From: an uncultured Bacteroidota bacterium
Lineage (GTDB): Bacteria; Bacteroidota; Bacteroidia; Flavobacteriales; Flavobacteriaceae
Direction of reading: 5' to 3'
Length of the DNA stretch: 64,000 nucleotides
Assembly (NCBI GenBank): GCA_902560025.1
Contig: CACEKL010000003.1
Span: forward strand, 1-64,000
Both the position numbers and the translations under genes were made by a program. The notes below the pieces were generated by a model. It ran no database searches. It was not told the origin of the DNA and worked only from the letters and a program-made list of their open reading frames with translations. Of the stretch, positions 8,233 to 19,000 are shown one piece after another; position 1 is the stretch's first letter, and every line of letters begins with the position of its first letter.

Positions 8233-11200
8233 ATGAGCTACTCTTATAAAATCATAAACTCATCTGCAGGGTCAGGTAAAACATTCTACCTAGCAATTGA
8301 GTTTATAGCTCAACTATTAAATTCAAAAAAAGATGATCATTATAAGTCGATGCTTGCATTAACATTTACTAATAAAGCATCTGCTGAAATGAAAGATAGA
8401 ATTTTATCTTATCTAAATATTATAGTAAATGAAAATGAAAATGTTATAATCGATATAGTTTCAAGTAAAACAACTCTAAATAATACTGAAATCAAAGAAA
8501 AGGCTTTTATAATTTTAGAAAACATTCTTTATAACTATTCAAGTTTCAATGTCATGACTATTGACAGTTTTACGAATAATATTCTTAAGTCATTTAAACC
8601 TGAATCTGACATTGAAAAAGATTATTTGATTGAGTTAGATAGTATGGTTTATATTGATCAAGCAATTGATGATATTTTCATAGATATTAATGATGATGAT
8701 AATTTAAAGAATCAATTGATAGAGTTTGCAAGATTCAAAACATCCATAAACAAAAGCTGGGATATCTCACATGATTTAAGGGAGTTTATTGTTTTAATTA
8801 ATAAAGAATCAAATAGAGATCAGATCGAATACTTCAGTCAAAAGAATAGAGAATTTTTTTCTCAAATAAAATTAGAGGTTAATAATCTTAAAAATGAGAA
8901 AAAAGAAAATTTAAGGAATCATGCAAAAAAAAGTATAGAACTAATATCAACTAATGGTCTTGATTTTGGTGATTTTAGAGGAAGCTACTTCCCGAATTAT
9001 TTGAACAATATAATAATCAATGACCAGCTTTACATAAATGAGTCTATATATAAATCACTAAATGGCGAGACAAGTCTATATAACAAATCTTTGAGCAATA
9101 GCAAATCTGATAAAATTGAAAAAATAAGATCTTCGTTACTTAGTAATTACAATGAAATAAACAAAACAATATTAGATGTTTTTGTTTTAAATTCATTTCT
9201 ATCTCATTTACCTTCACTGTCTCTAATAAACTTAATTGAAAATAAGATTAATAAAATTCAAAGTGACAATAACACCAAATTAATTTCAAAATTTAATTCT
9301 GAATTAAATTCACTTGTTAAATCAAATGATGCTCCATTAATTTATGAGAAGCTAGGCTCAAGATTTTCAAATTTTTTTATTGATGAATTTCAAGATACTT
9401 CAGAGCTTCAGTGGGAAAATTTAATTCCTTTAATTTCTAATTCAATTCAAAGTGAGTCTCATGATGGCACTAAAGGGTCTTTATTAATTGTTGGAGATCC
9501 TAAACAATCAATTTATAGGTGGAGAGGGAGTAGAATAAATCAATTTGTAAATCTTATTCTTGGTGAGACCAATCCTTTTTATATAAATCCAGAAATAGAA
9601 AAAATTGACACAAATTACAGGAGTTTAAAAAATATAGTTGATTTTAATTCTGAGTTTTTTTCCTACTTAACAAATAGTCTAGATTTGAAAATATACAATT
9701 CAAGTCTTTTAAATTTCAAACAAAAATCAACAAAAAAAGAAGATGGTTATGTTGAAATAGAATTATATGATTCAGATACTTTCTATGAAAAGATTAAAAA
9801 TCAAATACTGGATTTGTTAAATCGTGGGTATCTTCCTTCAGAGATTATAATTTTAGTTAGAAAAAATAAATATGCTAAAGAGCTAATTCATAATATTGAT
9901 TCATCCGATTTTGATCTTGTTTCAAGTGATATTTTACAAATAAAAAATTCAGAAATTGTTCAATTTGTTATTTCAATATTTAAGTTAAGTATCTCTGGAA
10001 ATAATTATAGTGAGAGAAAAAATGTAATTGACTTTCTTTATAAAAAAAATTATTTTGAAGGAGATTATTTAACAATAAATGATTGTTTCTTTGACAATCT
10101 AGATAAGAAAAATATTGATGATTTCCTTAGTGAAATTTCAAATGAAAAATTTGATTTAAACTATTTTCTAAAGCTTAATGTTTTAGAGTCTGTCAAATAT
10201 TGTTGCTCAATATTTAAAATTGATTTAAATAATATTTTTTTGACAGCATTTATAGATAACATATTTGAATTTCTTGAAAAATCAAATGACTCAGTGGATG
10301 AGTATTTAAATTATTGGACTAAAAATTTAGATAAAATTAATCTTAGCCTACCTGACAATCAAAAGTCAGTTTGTATATCAACAATTCATAAATCAAAGGG
10401 TCTTGAATACCCTGCAGTAATAATTCCAATATACAATGATAAGTTAGATGAAAATAGTTTTAATGATTCCTTATGGCTATATGAACCTTTCAGTGAAATT
10501 GAATCTTTGAAGTGGATGTTAATTAAAAGGATAAAAGACTTGAATCAAAATGGACATAACCTTAAAGAAGTATATGATAGTATAGTTCTAAATAACTATA
10601 TTGACTCAATTAATCTATTATATGTTGCATTTACTAGAGCTGAAAAAGAGCTTTATATTTTAGCAAATAATAATAAAGTAAGCACTAATAGTATATCTTC
10701 CCTGATTAAAGAGTTTGTTGATTATAAGTCATGTAAAAATAATTTTTCTTTTGGTAATAAAATAAAATATGACATTAAGCTAGATAATAAGGAAAAATTA
10801 GACTGTAGTAGTAAAATAAAAATTGTATCAACTTCAGGTAATCTAAATCAAGCCAAATATATTTCTGATACCCTTTCATCAATCTACAATAAAAATAATA
10901 AAGCAAGAGTTTATGTCTTTTTTAGCAATCATAAATTAGCTGATCTAGTCAATCTCTTTAACTCAAATCATATAAGTATGTCATCGAACTATCATATTTT
11001 GGATTATGATAATTCAAAATATGATCATGTTATAATTAGTAATATGAATGAAGGGTTATTTCCATTTAATGAGATAAATAGTGATTTTGTATCTAACAGC
11101 AAAAAAAATGAATTTGAAAGTTTGAATCTAATTGAGAAGGAAAAAAATATTTCCACTTTATTTTATAGTCTCGTCGAAAACTCTAAAGAAGTGCACCTAA

Positions 11201-12177
11201 CTTTTGACTCAGATCTATCATCATTTATAAACGGTGAGAAAAGTAGATTTATAAAGCAACTGGAGCTCTTAGATAAAAATTATAATATCTCTTACAATTC
11301 GATAACTCAAAAAATAACATTTGATAATCATATTAGTGAGGTAATTAAAAGTGATAAAAGAATTGATCAAAAAATAAATGATATTTTAAAATCAGGAATT
11401 TCTGCATCTACATTAAACTTATTTATTAAGAATCCCTATTTATTCTACGAACAAAAAATTTTAGGAATAGATGATATTGAAGATTCAAAATATTTAAGTT
11501 ATATGGATCAAGGAACATTAATACATGAGGTAATTGAAAAACTTTATAATCCTTTTAAAATGATAGATCTTGAATTAGAGCATATTGAAAAAATGAGAAG
11601 AAATATAGACAACCAAACTATTGAATCTTTCATAGAATTATATTCCAAGAAACCAGAAGGTAAAAACTTAATTTTTGTAGAAATCGTTAAAGACTATATA
11701 ACTAATATTTTAAATTTTGAAAAAGAACAATTAACTAAAGAAAAAGCTAAGATTAAGATTTTATCACTAGAGGAAAGACTTTCATCTGAAATTACTGTTA
11801 ATAATACATCAGTTAAAATTAATGGTATTATTGATAGAATTGACTTATTCAATGGAAAAATAAGAGTTATTGATTATAAGTCAGGATTGGTAAATCCAAC
11901 AGTTCTAGATATAAAAAATATAGATAAAATTAAGTTAGACTACAAATATTCAAATTTGTTACAATTACTCATCTATAAATTACTTGTATCAAATAATTAT
12001 AAAGATCTGGAAATTGGACAAATAGGAATTTATTCAGTGAAAAAAAGTACTTCTCCATTTATTTTAATTAAAGATCATACTCAGATAAGCATAAAAGAAG
12101 TAGAAAAACTATTAGTTGAGATTATAACGGATATAATTCAAACAAACGAATTTATTAATACAGAAAATCCTGCATAA
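8233..12177 (+). CDS. Fused AddA/AddB-like helicase-nuclease
   Basis: 1314 aa, likely processing double-strand DNA ends for recombination. Residues 1 to about 815 are a UvrD/AddA-like helicase: Walker A SSAGSGKT (10-17), LTFTNKASAEM, FFIDEFQDTSE (about 380-390), GDPKQSIYRWRG (about 420), ISTIHKSKGLEYP (about 715) and LLYVAFTRAEKEL (about 794). The rest resembles a different subunit, the Bacteroidetes AddB-like PD-(D/E)XK protein: KIKIVSTSGNLNQAKYISD (about 860), DHVIISNMNEGLFP (about 931), ASTLNLFIKNPYLFYEQKI, GTLIHEVIEKLYNPF (about 1093), GIIDRID and RVIDYKSG (about 1195-1212, nuclease Asp and Lys). The AddA-type nuclease tail and most of the AddB N-terminal half are absent. The gene is intact, without frameshift, divergent from sodA, and its 3' end overlaps crtI by 23 bases. 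Confidence 0.85.
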   Translation: MSYSYKIINSSAGSGKTFYLAIEFIAQLLNSKKDDHYKSMLALTFTNKASAEMKDRILSYLNIIVNENENVIIDIVSSKTTLNNTEIKEKAFIILENILYNYSSFNVMTIDSFTNNILKSFKPESDIEKDYLIELDSMVYIDQAIDDIFIDINDDDNLKNQLIEFARFKTSINKSWDISHDLREFIVLINKESNRDQIEYFSQKNREFFSQIKLEVNNLKNEKKENLRNHAKKSIELISTNGLDFGDFRGSYFPNYLNNIIINDQLYINESIYKSLNGETSLYNKSLSNSKSDKIEKIRSSLLSNYNEINKTILDVFVLNSFLSHLPSLSLINLIENKINKIQSDNNTKLISKFNSELNSLVKSNDAPLIYEKLGSRFSNFFIDEFQDTSELQWENLIPLISNSIQSESHDGTKGSLLIVGDPKQSIYRWRGSRINQFVNLILGETNPFYINPEIEKIDTNYRSLKNIVDFNSEFFSYLTNSLDLKIYNSSLLNFKQKSTKKEDGYVEIELYDSDTFYEKIKNQILDLLNRGYLPSEIIILVRKNKYAKELIHNIDSSDFDLVSSDILQIKNSEIVQFVISIFKLSISGNNYSERKNVIDFLYKKNYFEGDYLTINDCFFDNLDKKNIDDFLSEISNEKFDLNYFLKLNVLESVKYCCSIFKIDLNNIFLTAFIDNIFEFLEKSNDSVDEYLNYWTKNLDKINLSLPDNQKSVCISTIHKSKGLEYPAVIIPIYNDKLDENSFNDSLWLYEPFSEIESLKWMLIKRIKDLNQNGHNLKEVYDSIVLNNYIDSINLLYVAFTRAEKELYILANNNKVSTNSISSLIKEFVDYKSCKNNFSFGNKIKYDIKLDNKEKLDCSSKIKIVSTSGNLNQAKYISDTLSSIYNKNNKARVYVFFSNHKLADLVNLFNSNHISMSSNYHILDYDNSKYDHVIISNMNEGLFPFNEINSDFVSNSKKNEFESLNLIEKEKNISTLFYSLVENSKEVHLTFDSDLSSFINGEKSRFIKQLELLDKNYNISYNSITQKITFDNHISEVIKSDKRIDQKINDILKSGISASTLNLFIKNPYLFYEQKILGIDDIEDSKYLSYMDQGTLIHEVIEKLYNPFKMIDLELEHIEKMRRNIDNQTIESFIELYSKKPEGKNLIFVEIVKDYITNILNFEKEQLTKEKAKIKILSLEERLSSEITVNNTSVKINGIIDRIDLFNGKIRVIDYKSGLVNPTVLDIKNIDKIKLDYKYSNLLQLLIYKLLVSNNYKDLEIGQIGIYSVKKSTSPFILIKDHTQISIKEVEKLLVEIITDIIQTNEFINTENPA

Positions 12178-13624
12178 CAACATCTGAAACAATTTTTCCA
12201 GATATTAATGATGGAGGTACACCAGGTCCTGGAACAGTTAGTTGTCCAGTAAAATATAGTCCTTTTATTTTCTTGCTTTTCATCTTTGGTTTAAAGATTG
12301 AGGTTTGAAATAATGTATTTGCTAACCCGTAAGCATTTCCTTTGTATGAGTTATAATCATCTATAAAGTCATTAACACAAAATGATTTTTTAAAAATTAT
12401 ATTATCACTTATTTTTTCGCCTGAGATATCCTCAATCCTTTTTAGAACTATATTTAAATATCTTTCTCTTATTTCTTCTTTATCTTCTAGGTCTGGAGCA
12501 ATTGGAATTAATATAAAACAATTTTCACAGCCAGCTGGTGCCATACTTTTGTCACTTAATGAAGGGAAATTCAGATAGAAAAGTGGAGATTCAGGCCATT
12601 TAGGATTATCATATATTTCAGAAGCATGATCATTCATATCAACATCAAAAAATAAATTATGATGAGGTAATTTTTTTACTTTTTTATTTAAGCCTAGATA
12701 AAATAGAAGTGAAGAAGGTGCAAAAACTTTTTTATCCCAAAATGAATCATCATAATTTTTTAAATGATTAGGAATTAGTTTCTCGGTGTGATTATAATCA
12801 GCTCCACTAATAACAATATCTGCAGAAAATTCTTTGCCATTTGAAATAACTCCTTTAACTTTTTTCTCGATAACTATAATTTCTTCAACATTGTGTTCAG
12901 ACTTAAACTTTACTCCCTTTTCTTTTGCAAGATTTATCATTGATTCAACAACTTTATACATACCTCCTTTTTCTGGAAACCAAGTACCAAGGCCAAAGTC
13001 TGCATGATTCATTATATTATAAAAAGCAGGAGTATTTTCAGGTTTAGCGCCTAGAAATAAAACAGGAAATTCCATTAATTGACGGAGCTTCTTATTTTTG
13101 AAATATCTACTAACTTCAGATTTTATATTAGTTGTAAAGTATCTTAACCTTCTGATAGTTCCAGGAGTGACTAATTCTAGAATTGATTTCCCAGGTTTAT
13201 AAACTACCTTTTCCATAGCAACAGAATAATTAATCTTAGCCTCAGCCATAAATTTTAAGAGATTTTTTGAAGCGCCTTTTTCAATCTTTTCAAACGTTTC
13301 GCTTATTTTTTCAAGGCTATCTTCAATCTCTATGTAATCATTTTTTCCAAAATAAACTCTGTAAGCTGGATCTAATTTTTTCAAGTTATAGAAGTCACTA
13401 ACAGATTTACCAAAGTCATTAAAATATTTCTCAAAAACATCTGGCATCCAATACCATGAAGGTCCCATATCAAAAGTGAATCCATTAGCTTCAAATTTTC
13501 TAGCCCTTCCACCAAATGAAGAGTTTTTTTCAAATACAGTTACATCATACCCTTTATCTGCTAGATAAGTTGCAGCAGATATAGAGGAGAAGCCAGAACC
13601 AATAATTAAAATTTTTTTAGTCAT
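12155..13624 (-). CDS. crtI: Phytoene desaturase, CrtI type
   Basis: FAD-dependent desaturase that converts phytoene towards lycopene. 489 aa from the ATG of MTKKILIIGSGFSSISAA; an upstream ATG 12 codons earlier would lie inside the overlapping small gene and precede the FAD fold by too much. The Rossmann motif GSGFSSISAATYLADKG and the following VFEKNSSFGGRARKF bind FAD. The C-terminal signature GLYFTGQLTVPGPGVPPSL is typical of CrtI. The last 23 bases overlap the convergent helicase-nuclease gene. No crtB (phytoene synthase) is adjacent in this window. The second desaturase-like gene at 24.6-26.1 kb is more CrtD-like. Confidence 0.9.
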   Translation of the reverse strand: MTKKILIIGSGFSSISAATYLADKGYDVTVFEKNSSFGGRARKFEANGFTFDMGPSWYWMPDVFEKYFNDFGKSVSDFYNLKKLDPAYRVYFGKNDYIEIEDSLEKISETFEKIEKGASKNLLKFMAEAKINYSVAMEKVVYKPGKSILELVTPGTIRRLRYFTTNIKSEVSRYFKNKKLRQLMEFPVLFLGAKPENTPAFYNIMNHADFGLGTWFPEKGGMYKVVESMINLAKEKGVKFKSEHNVEEIIVIEKKVKGVISNGKEFSADIVISGADYNHTEKLIPNHLKNYDDSFWDKKVFAPSSLLFYLGLNKKVKKLPHHNLFFDVDMNDHASEIYDNPKWPESPLFYLNFPSLSDKSMAPAGCENCFILIPIAPDLEDKEEIRERYLNIVLKRIEDISGEKISDNIIFKKSFCVNDFIDDYNSYKGNAYGLANTLFQTSIFKPKMKSKKIKGLYFTGQLTVPGPGVPPSLISGKIVSDVVMQDFLY

Positions 13625-13712
13625 TTTTAGAGGTGACGTAGTCATAAACAATAGATCCAAGGACTACAATCATTGATAGAATAACTATAAAAGCAACAAA
13701 CGATTTACTCAT
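13617..13712 (-). CDS. 31-aa single-pass membrane protein
   Basis: A short frame encodes MSKSFVAFIVILSMIVVL followed by GSIVYDYVTSKND. It has one hydrophobic segment (about residues 5-23) flanked by charged ends, as expected for a small membrane protein. Its stop codon overlaps the crtI start (AAATGACTAA), so it could be translationally coupled to crtI. The downstream choice of the crtI start and the late start of the divergent lipoprotein gene leave this stretch free for it. No family is recognised; it could be a chance frame, but membrane-like composition and the overlap favour a real gene. Confidence 0.5.
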   Translation of the reverse strand: MSKSFVAFIVILSMIVVLGSIVYDYVTSKND

Positions 13713-13764
13713 GTTAAAAATATTGAATGATAAAAGTATAAAATATCGTAGATTTAGTTCAATT

Positions 13765-14274
13765 ATGATTGGAATTTTAGATAAGAAATTTTTATTTGCA
13801 ATAATTATTTTAACATCTTGTAATCAAAAAATTGAATCTAATACTGAAACCTCAGTTGATGAAAATCAATTAGATATAATTGAATATGAAATTCCTATAA
13901 CATTTGAAGAAGATTTCGAAACTGAATATAATTTAGATGAATGGACTGAGTTCAAAATTCTTAAATATAATATTTTAGTTCTAGCAAATTCAATTTCTGG
14001 ATATAATGATAATGATGCAAAATATCTTGAGGATATATTAAATAAATTGGGCAATAACTCAAGAGAGATATTGAAATCAGATTTTGATTTATTTGTAAGC
14101 AGTCCTGAGATTAAAGGAAGACTAAAGCTTCTTGATATTCAAATACAAAAAACCAAACATAATCTATCAAAGATTAATAAGAGCGTGGGACTAGAAGAAC
14201 TTAATAAAATTTTTGTTTTTTACAACTACTCAGCTAATATGATAGAATCAATATTAGTAGATTCTATAAATTAG
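13765..14274 (+). CDS. Putative lipoprotein of unknown function
   Basis: 169 aa from the ATG of MIGILDKKFLFAIIILTSCNQ. The charged-hydrophobic N-terminus ending in LTSC is a lipoprotein signal peptide with the lipidated cysteine near residue 18; an ATG 18 codons upstream would put extra residues ahead of the signal and overlap the divergent 31-aa gene. The mature part is acidic and probably helical (EEDFETEYNLDEW, DIQIQKTKHNLSKIN), with no domain recognised. Flavobacterial genomes often carry a small lipoprotein at this place next to metG. Its 3' end overlaps metG by 11 bases, tail to tail. Confidence 0.65.
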   Translation: MIGILDKKFLFAIIILTSCNQKIESNTETSVDENQLDIIEYEIPITFEEDFETEYNLDEWTEFKILKYNILVLANSISGYNDNDAKYLEDILNKLGNNSREILKSDFDLFVSSPEIKGRLKLLDIQIQKTKHNLSKINKSVGLEELNKIFVFYNYSANMIESILVDSIN

Positions 14275-15958
14275 GATTACCATTTAATTTATTTAGTTGA
14301 AGATCTATCTCAGAATCTTCAATTTTTCTAAATAACATTTCTATTTTGTCAATTTTAAAGCTATAGTCAATATTTTCAGAGACATTATCTAACATATCCC
14401 AGGTAAAATTATTCAGCCCAATCATTTTCATTAATTTATATGATGTAAAAGGAATAAATGGTTCAGAAAGAACTGATAAATAAGTAATTATAATATAGGA
14501 AGTTTGAAGAATCTGTTCTACTCTTTCAGGATCCGATTCTTTAATTTTCCATGGCTCTGTTTCTGCAAGATGTTTATTCCCAACTCTAGCTATGTTCATT
14601 AAGTTTTTGATCGCTTCTCTAAATTTAAATTCATTCAAGCTAAGTTCAATTTTGCTCTTTAAGGATTTGACTTCATTTAAAACTAATTCATCAGCATTAT
14701 TTCTTGAATCTGGATTTGGTATTTTACCTTCATAATATTTATTTATTAATGATAGAACTCTATTAGTGAAATTTCCATAAATAGCTACTAATTCACTGTT
14801 GTTTCTAGTTTGAAAGTCTTTCCAAGTGAAATCATTATCTTTTGTTTCAGGACATGTAGATGTTAATACATATCTTAATACATCTTGCATGTTAGGAAAA
14901 TCAATTAAATATTCATGAAGCCAAACTGCCCAGTTCCTAGATGTTGAAATCTTATTACCTTCAAGGTTTAGGAATTCATTTGCTGGAACATTTTTAGGTA
15001 GAATAAAATCACCAAACATTCTTAGCATAATTGGAAAAATTATACAATGAAAAACAATATTGTCTTTACCAATAAAGTGAATAAGATTAGTTTCTGGATT
15101 TTTCCAATATTGCTCCCAATCTTTGTCATTTTCTTTAGCCCATTCAATAGTAGATGAGATATATCCAATAGGTGCCTCAAACCAAACATATAGTACCTTG
15201 CCATCTTCATCATCTATTTTAACAGGTATACCCCAATCCAGATCTCTTGTAACCGCCCTTGGTTTTAATCCACTATCTAACCATGACTTAACCTGTCCAA
15301 CAACATTTGTCTTCCATTTATTTTTATTTTCAACAGTTATCCAGTTTTTAATAAATTCCTCAAATTCATCAAGTTTGATATAATAGTGTTTAGTCTCTTT
15401 TAGAATTGGAGCTGAATTAGATATTGTTGATTTAGGATTTTTTAGTTCCTCTGGACTAAGGGTTGATCCACACTTTTCACATTGATCTCCATATGCTTCA
15501 TCATAACCACAAACAGGACATGTACCAGAGATATATCTATCAGCTAAAAACTGATTCTCATTAACATCGAAAAACTGTTCTGATTTAATTAATGAAAAAA
15601 GATTTTTTTCTTTAAGATTTTCAAAAAAATTTATAGAAGTTTCATGATGAATCTTATTTGATGTTCTTGAATAATTATCAAATAAAATTCCAAATTCATC
15701 AAATGATTTTTTAATCATTTTATCATATTTATCAATTAACTCCTTTGGAGAGATCGAAGCTTTTTTAGATGCCAAAGAAATTGCAACCCCGTGTTCATCA
15801 CTTCCACAAATGAATGCAACATCATTATTTGTAAGTCTTTTATATCTAGCGAATATATCAGCAGGAATATAGACACCTGCTAGATGGCCAATATGTATAG
15901 GGCCATTTGCATATGGAAGTGCTGCTGTAATTGTAAAAGTTTCTTTATTTTTTGGCAT
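14264..15958 (-). CDS. metG: Methionyl-tRNA synthetase without C-terminal tRNA-binding domain
   Basis: Charges tRNA-Met. The class I signature is HIGH (His22-His25) and the KMSKS counterpart reads KISTS near residue 334. The zinc-binding insert CPVCGYDEAYGDQCEKCG shows four cysteines. The anticodon-binding helical domain runs to about residue 550. The protein ends at 564 aa with only a short tail, whereas many MetG proteins (for example the 677-aa E. coli enzyme, and longer Bacteroidetes ones) carry a C-terminal EMAPII-like tRNA-binding and dimerisation domain. A monomeric enzyme is expected. It is divergent from dnaE. Confidence 0.95.
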   Translation of the reverse strand: MPKNKETFTITAALPYANGPIHIGHLAGVYIPADIFARYKRLTNNDVAFICGSDEHGVAISLASKKASISPKELIDKYDKMIKKSFDEFGILFDNYSRTSNKIHHETSINFFENLKEKNLFSLIKSEQFFDVNENQFLADRYISGTCPVCGYDEAYGDQCEKCGSTLSPEELKNPKSTISNSAPILKETKHYYIKLDEFEEFIKNWITVENKNKWKTNVVGQVKSWLDSGLKPRAVTRDLDWGIPVKIDDEDGKVLYVWFEAPIGYISSTIEWAKENDKDWEQYWKNPETNLIHFIGKDNIVFHCIIFPIMLRMFGDFILPKNVPANEFLNLEGNKISTSRNWAVWLHEYLIDFPNMQDVLRYVLTSTCPETKDNDFTWKDFQTRNNSELVAIYGNFTNRVLSLINKYYEGKIPNPDSRNNADELVLNEVKSLKSKIELSLNEFKFREAIKNLMNIARVGNKHLAETEPWKIKESDPERVEQILQTSYIIITYLSVLSEPFIPFTSYKLMKMIGLNNFTWDMLDNVSENIDYSFKIDKIEMLFRKIEDSEIDLQLNKLNGNPNL

Positions 15959-16029
15959 TGAAACTCTTGATAAATATTCAAAATCAATCCAAGATAAAAT
16001 ATTAAATTAGTAATTGAAACTATTCCTAA

Positions 16030-19000
16030 ATGTTTTTAATTTTTGATACTGAAACTACTGGTCTTCCAAAAAAATGGAGTGCTCCTTTGACAGATTTTGA
16101 CAACTGGCCAAGAGCAATTCAGGTAGCTTGGCAGGTTCACGATGAAAAAGGAATTTGTGTTTCAAACCAGAGTTACATTATTCATCCAAAAGGATTTACA
16201 ATACCTTATGATTCTGAAAAAATTCATGGTATTTCAACTCAGCTTGCCAAAAAAATTGGAGTAGAAGTCGAATTTGTTCTTGAAAAATTTAAAGATGACC
16301 TAAGCAAGTCTAAGTTTATTTGTGGTCATAATTTAAATTTTGATGAAAAGATTTTAGGCTCTGAATATCTTAGAATTGACGGAAAAAATCCACTTCAAGA
16401 TTTTCCAAAAATTGATACCTGTACAGAGGAAACAGCTCAAATATGTATGTTAAAAGGCGGAAGAGGTAGAAGATTTAAGCTTCCAACTCTAATTGAGTTA
16501 TATAGTCATCTTTTTAATCAAAAATTTGAGTCAGCACATAATGCCTCTGCTGATGTTGAAGCTACTGCACTTTGTTTATTTAAACTTTTAAAAGATAAAA
16601 AAATTCATCCAGCATCACTTTCTGATAATGAAGATATTTACATGAACTTATCAGATTTAGATCTTGAAAAAGTTAAAGCTCAAGGAATAGATCATCTTGA
16701 TTTATTTGAAGAATCTAAGAAGTTAAAATCAGATGAACAGTTAGATAAAACTGATTCCCCAATAACTAATGAAGAATTAAAAGAAGACTTTGAATTTGCT
16801 CATCTCCATGCATACACTCAATTTTCAATTTTACAGTCAACATCTAGGATTTCAGATTTACTAAAACAATGTATTGACTTTTCACATGATGCTATTGCAA
16901 TTACTGATAAGTCGAATTTAATGGGAGCATTTCACTTTATTAAAACTCTTAAAAATTATAATGAAAACCTAAAGGAAGGTCAAAAGTATATTAAACCAAT
17001 TGTTGGGTGTGAATTAAATGTATGTGAAAATCATCTAGATAAATCTAACAGAGATAATGGATACCAAATGGTTTTTTTAGCAAAAAATAAAAATGGTTTT
17101 AGAAATTTATCAAAATTAAGTTCTATAGCTAATATTGAAGGATTCTATTATGTTCCAAGAATTGACAAGGAAATCTTAAAAACTTACTCTGAAGATCTAA
17201 TTGTGCTGTCAGGAGGTTTAAATGGTGAAATTTCCTCCAAAATCTTAAATCAAGGTGAAGAAAAAGCAGAAGAATCTTTAAAATGGTGGATAGATAATTT
17301 TAAAGATGACTTCTATTTGGAAATTCAAAATCACAAACAAGAAAATGAAGACTATATAATTCCAATTCTTAAAGATTTCGGTATAAAGTATGATGTAAAA
17401 CTTATTGCAACTAATAATTCTTATTATACCTCTAAGTCTGAAGCAAATGCTCATGATATTTTACTATGCGTTAGAGATGGTGAAAAACAATCAGTTCCAA
17501 TAGGAAGAGGTAGAGGGTTTAGGTATGGTCTTCCAAATGAAGAATACTATTATAAATCTAAAGATGAGATGTTAAAGATTTTTAATGGCATACCCGAGAG
17601 TATTTATAATATTTCAGAAATAATTAATAAAGTTGACTCATTTGATCTTGCAAGAGAAGTTTTACTGCCTGATTTTAAAGTTCCTAAAAAGTTCATGCAA
17701 AAGGATGATTTTGACAATCAAAAAGGTCAAAACTCATATCTAAGACATCTGACTAATGAAGGAATTAAAAATAAGTATGGTAAGATGTCAAAAGATCTTC
17801 AAGAACGAGTAGATTTTGAGTTAGATGTAATCGCAAAGACTGGTTACCCAGGATACTTTCTTATAGTTCAAGATTTTATAAATGCTGCTAGAGAGATGAA
17901 TGTATCTGTAGGTCCTGGTAGAGGTTCAGCAGCTGGCTCTGTAGTTGCCTATGCTCTTGGCATAACTAGTATAGATCCAATAAAATATAATTTACTTTTT
18001 GAAAGATTTTTAAATCCAGACAGAGTAAGCCTACCAGATATTGATATTGATTTTGATGATGAAGGAAGAAATAAAGTTATTGAATATGTAGTAGATAAGT
18101 ATGGCTCTGACCAAGTTGCACAGATAATTACTTATGGAAGAATGGCTGCTAAATCGTCAATACGAGATACAGGAAGAGTTCTAGATTTATCACTATCTGA
18201 AGTTGACAGAATTTCAAAATTAGTTCCAAATATGAAACTAAATGATATATTTTCTATGAATGAGTCTGATTTAAAGTCAGAATTAAGAACTGATGAATTT
18301 AGCAGGGTTTCTGAACTAAAAAAATTATTTAAAGCTTCTGATTTATCTGCACAAACATTGCAACAAGCAAGTTTACTTGAAGGATCATTGAGAAATACCG
18401 GAATTCATGCATGTGGAGTTATAATTACTCCTAGCAATATATCAGAGTTTGTCCCAATTACTAGAGCTAAAGATTCAGATTTTTATGTCACACAATTTGA
18501 TAATTCAGTTGTTGAGGACGCAGGATTACTTAAAATGGATTTTCTTGGTCTTAAGACTTTGACTATCATTAAGGATACCGTAAAGCTAATTAAGTATAAA
18601 TATGATATAGATCTTGATCCAGAAAAGTTTGAACTGGATGACAAGAAAACATATGAATTGTTTCAAAGAGGTGAAACAGTTGGTATTTTTCAGTATGAAT
18701 CACCAGGAATGCAAAAGTATTTGAAAGATCTTAAACCCACAGATTTTAATGATCTAATAGCCATGAATGCTCTTTATAGGCCTGGCCCGCTTGAATATAT
18801 TCCCTCATATATTTCAAGAAAAAATGGTTCTGAACCAATTACCTATGACATTCCTGAAATGGAGGAGTTTCTTCAAGAAACTTATGGTATAACAGTTTAT
18901 CAAGAACAAGTAATGTCACTTTCCCAAAAAATTTCTGGGTTTTCAAAGGGTGAAGCAGATCTTCTTAGAAAGGCAATGGGTAAAAAAATATTTTCATTAA

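Noticed and set aside
15123..15383. Plus-strand open frame inside metG
   Set aside because: Antisense to intact MetG catalytic sequence; composition is that of a shadow frame.
16030..16620. Exonuclease domain fused to the DNA polymerase alpha subunit
   Set aside because: At first looked novel, but this DnaQ-DnaE fusion is ordinary for flavobacteria.
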